Source: Thermoanaerobaculum sp.
Lineage (GTDB): Bacteria; Acidobacteriota; Thermoanaerobaculia; Multivoradales; UBA5704
Assembly: GCA_021154885.1 (NCBI GenBank)
Contig: JAJKHS010000133.1
Span: forward strand, 1 to 64,000
DNA length: 64,000 nt
Direction: 5' to 3'
In this document: positions 63,669-64,000 of the stretch, piece after piece
Position numbering within the stretch: position 1 is the first letter of the stretch
How the letters are laid out: each line of letters starts with the position of its first letter
The notes under the pieces: generated by a model
Databases searched by the model: none
What the model was told of the DNA's origin: nothing
The model's input: the letters and a program-made list of their open reading frames with translations, nothing else
Translations under genes and position numbers: made by a program

Positions 63669-64000
63669 ATGACCATCGATGACGAGGTGAGGCGGGCGAC
63701 GAAGCTGCTGGAGACCGTCATGCAGGCGGCCGGGCTGACGCGGAAGGATCTGGATCAGAAGCTCGGAGCGGGACCGGGGTACGTCAGCCAGGTGCTGACC
63801 GGCAGGATGGAGCTGAAGTTCCGGCACGTCCTCGCCATCCTGCGGGCCCTGGAAGTGGATCCCAGTGTCTTTTTCCAGACCCTGTACCCGGAGAACCGGC
63901 CGTCGACGGACGCGGTGGTGATGGAGGAGTTCCTCCGCCGGTTCCAGCGGCTGGGCTTCGGCTCCCAGCCGGTGCCGCCGGCTCCGGCGCTGGACACCGG
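63669..64000 (+). CDS. XRE-type helix-turn-helix regulator, 5' part (runs off window end)
   Basis: The first 110 codons are open to the window edge. The protein begins MTIDDEVRRATKLLE and has a Cro/C1-type helix-turn-helix at about 22-75: LTRKDLDQKLGAGPGYVSQV, LTGRMELKFRHVLAILRAL, EVDPSVFFQTLYP. A Pro-rich stretch follows at 100-110. It is divergent from the exoprotein pair, 209 bp away, and may control it; that is inference from position. ATG 63669 is the only in-frame start before the domain. Confidence 0.8.
   Translation, partial: MTIDDEVRRATKLLETVMQAAGLTRKDLDQKLGAGPGYVSQVLTGRMELKFRHVLAILRALEVDPSVFFQTLYPENRPSTDAVVMEEFLRRFQRLGFGSQPVPPAPALDT

Overview
The window is about 70% GC and densely coded. 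The best lineage guess is Acidobacteriota, perhaps Thermoanaerobaculia-like. The reasons are a secreted VWFA protein of the type described as acidobacterial, ELWxxDGT-repeat secreted proteins with a paired FWFF/WVFYGALSNVEY C-terminal domain, DUF11-repeat exoproteins, and a coenzyme-B12 economy (methylmalonyl-CoA mutase and class II ribonucleotide reductase). This is inference from family content; no rRNA or other marker gene is present.

Layout. 1-7.1 kb, mostly minus strand: the 5' part of an APC permease, a FIST sensor translationally coupled to a PAS-GGDEF-EAL protein, a methylmalonyl-CoA mutase large subunit, a small acidic protein, a secreted ComEA-like helix-hairpin-helix protein, and a truncated retropepsin-like gene behind a small conserved gene. 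7.2-14.8 kb, minus: one 2515-residue secreted protein with 18 DUF11-type repeats. 14.9-42.1 kb, plus: a continuous 17-gene operon for an extracellular contractile injection system (eCIS). It encodes sheath, tube, gp26-like protein, proline-rich protein, DUF4255 cap, AAA+ ATPase, hub, spike and tip proteins, gp25, two gp6/J-like wedge proteins, a 3137-residue gpI-like baseplate protein, and a DUF6519 fibre-like protein. A hairpin follows its last stop codon.

42.4-64 kb is a housekeeping and secreted-protein region: class II ribonucleotide reductase, a TlpA-like lipoprotein, an OmpA-type lipoprotein, a VWFA protein, a small zinc-ribbon protein, a type II (archaeal-type) GAPDH, an RNase Z-like hydrolase coupled to a TrmA/RlmD-type methyltransferase, a complete APC permease paralogous to the partial one at the left edge, an alkA-ogt repair operon, RNase D, two tandem ELWxxDGT-repeat exoproteins, and an XRE regulator cut by the window end.

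The feature most worth following is the eCIS baseplate protein at 30525-39938. A tail-protein-I-like N terminus and a recognisable baseplate C terminus are separated by about 22 divergent tandem repeats of roughly 100-115 residues. The other components are of ordinary size. I see no tape-measure gene and no toxin cargo. The eCIS operon and the giant DUF11 exoprotein are transcribed divergently from a 151-bp region that holds two back-to-back sigma70-like promoters, which suggests joint control.
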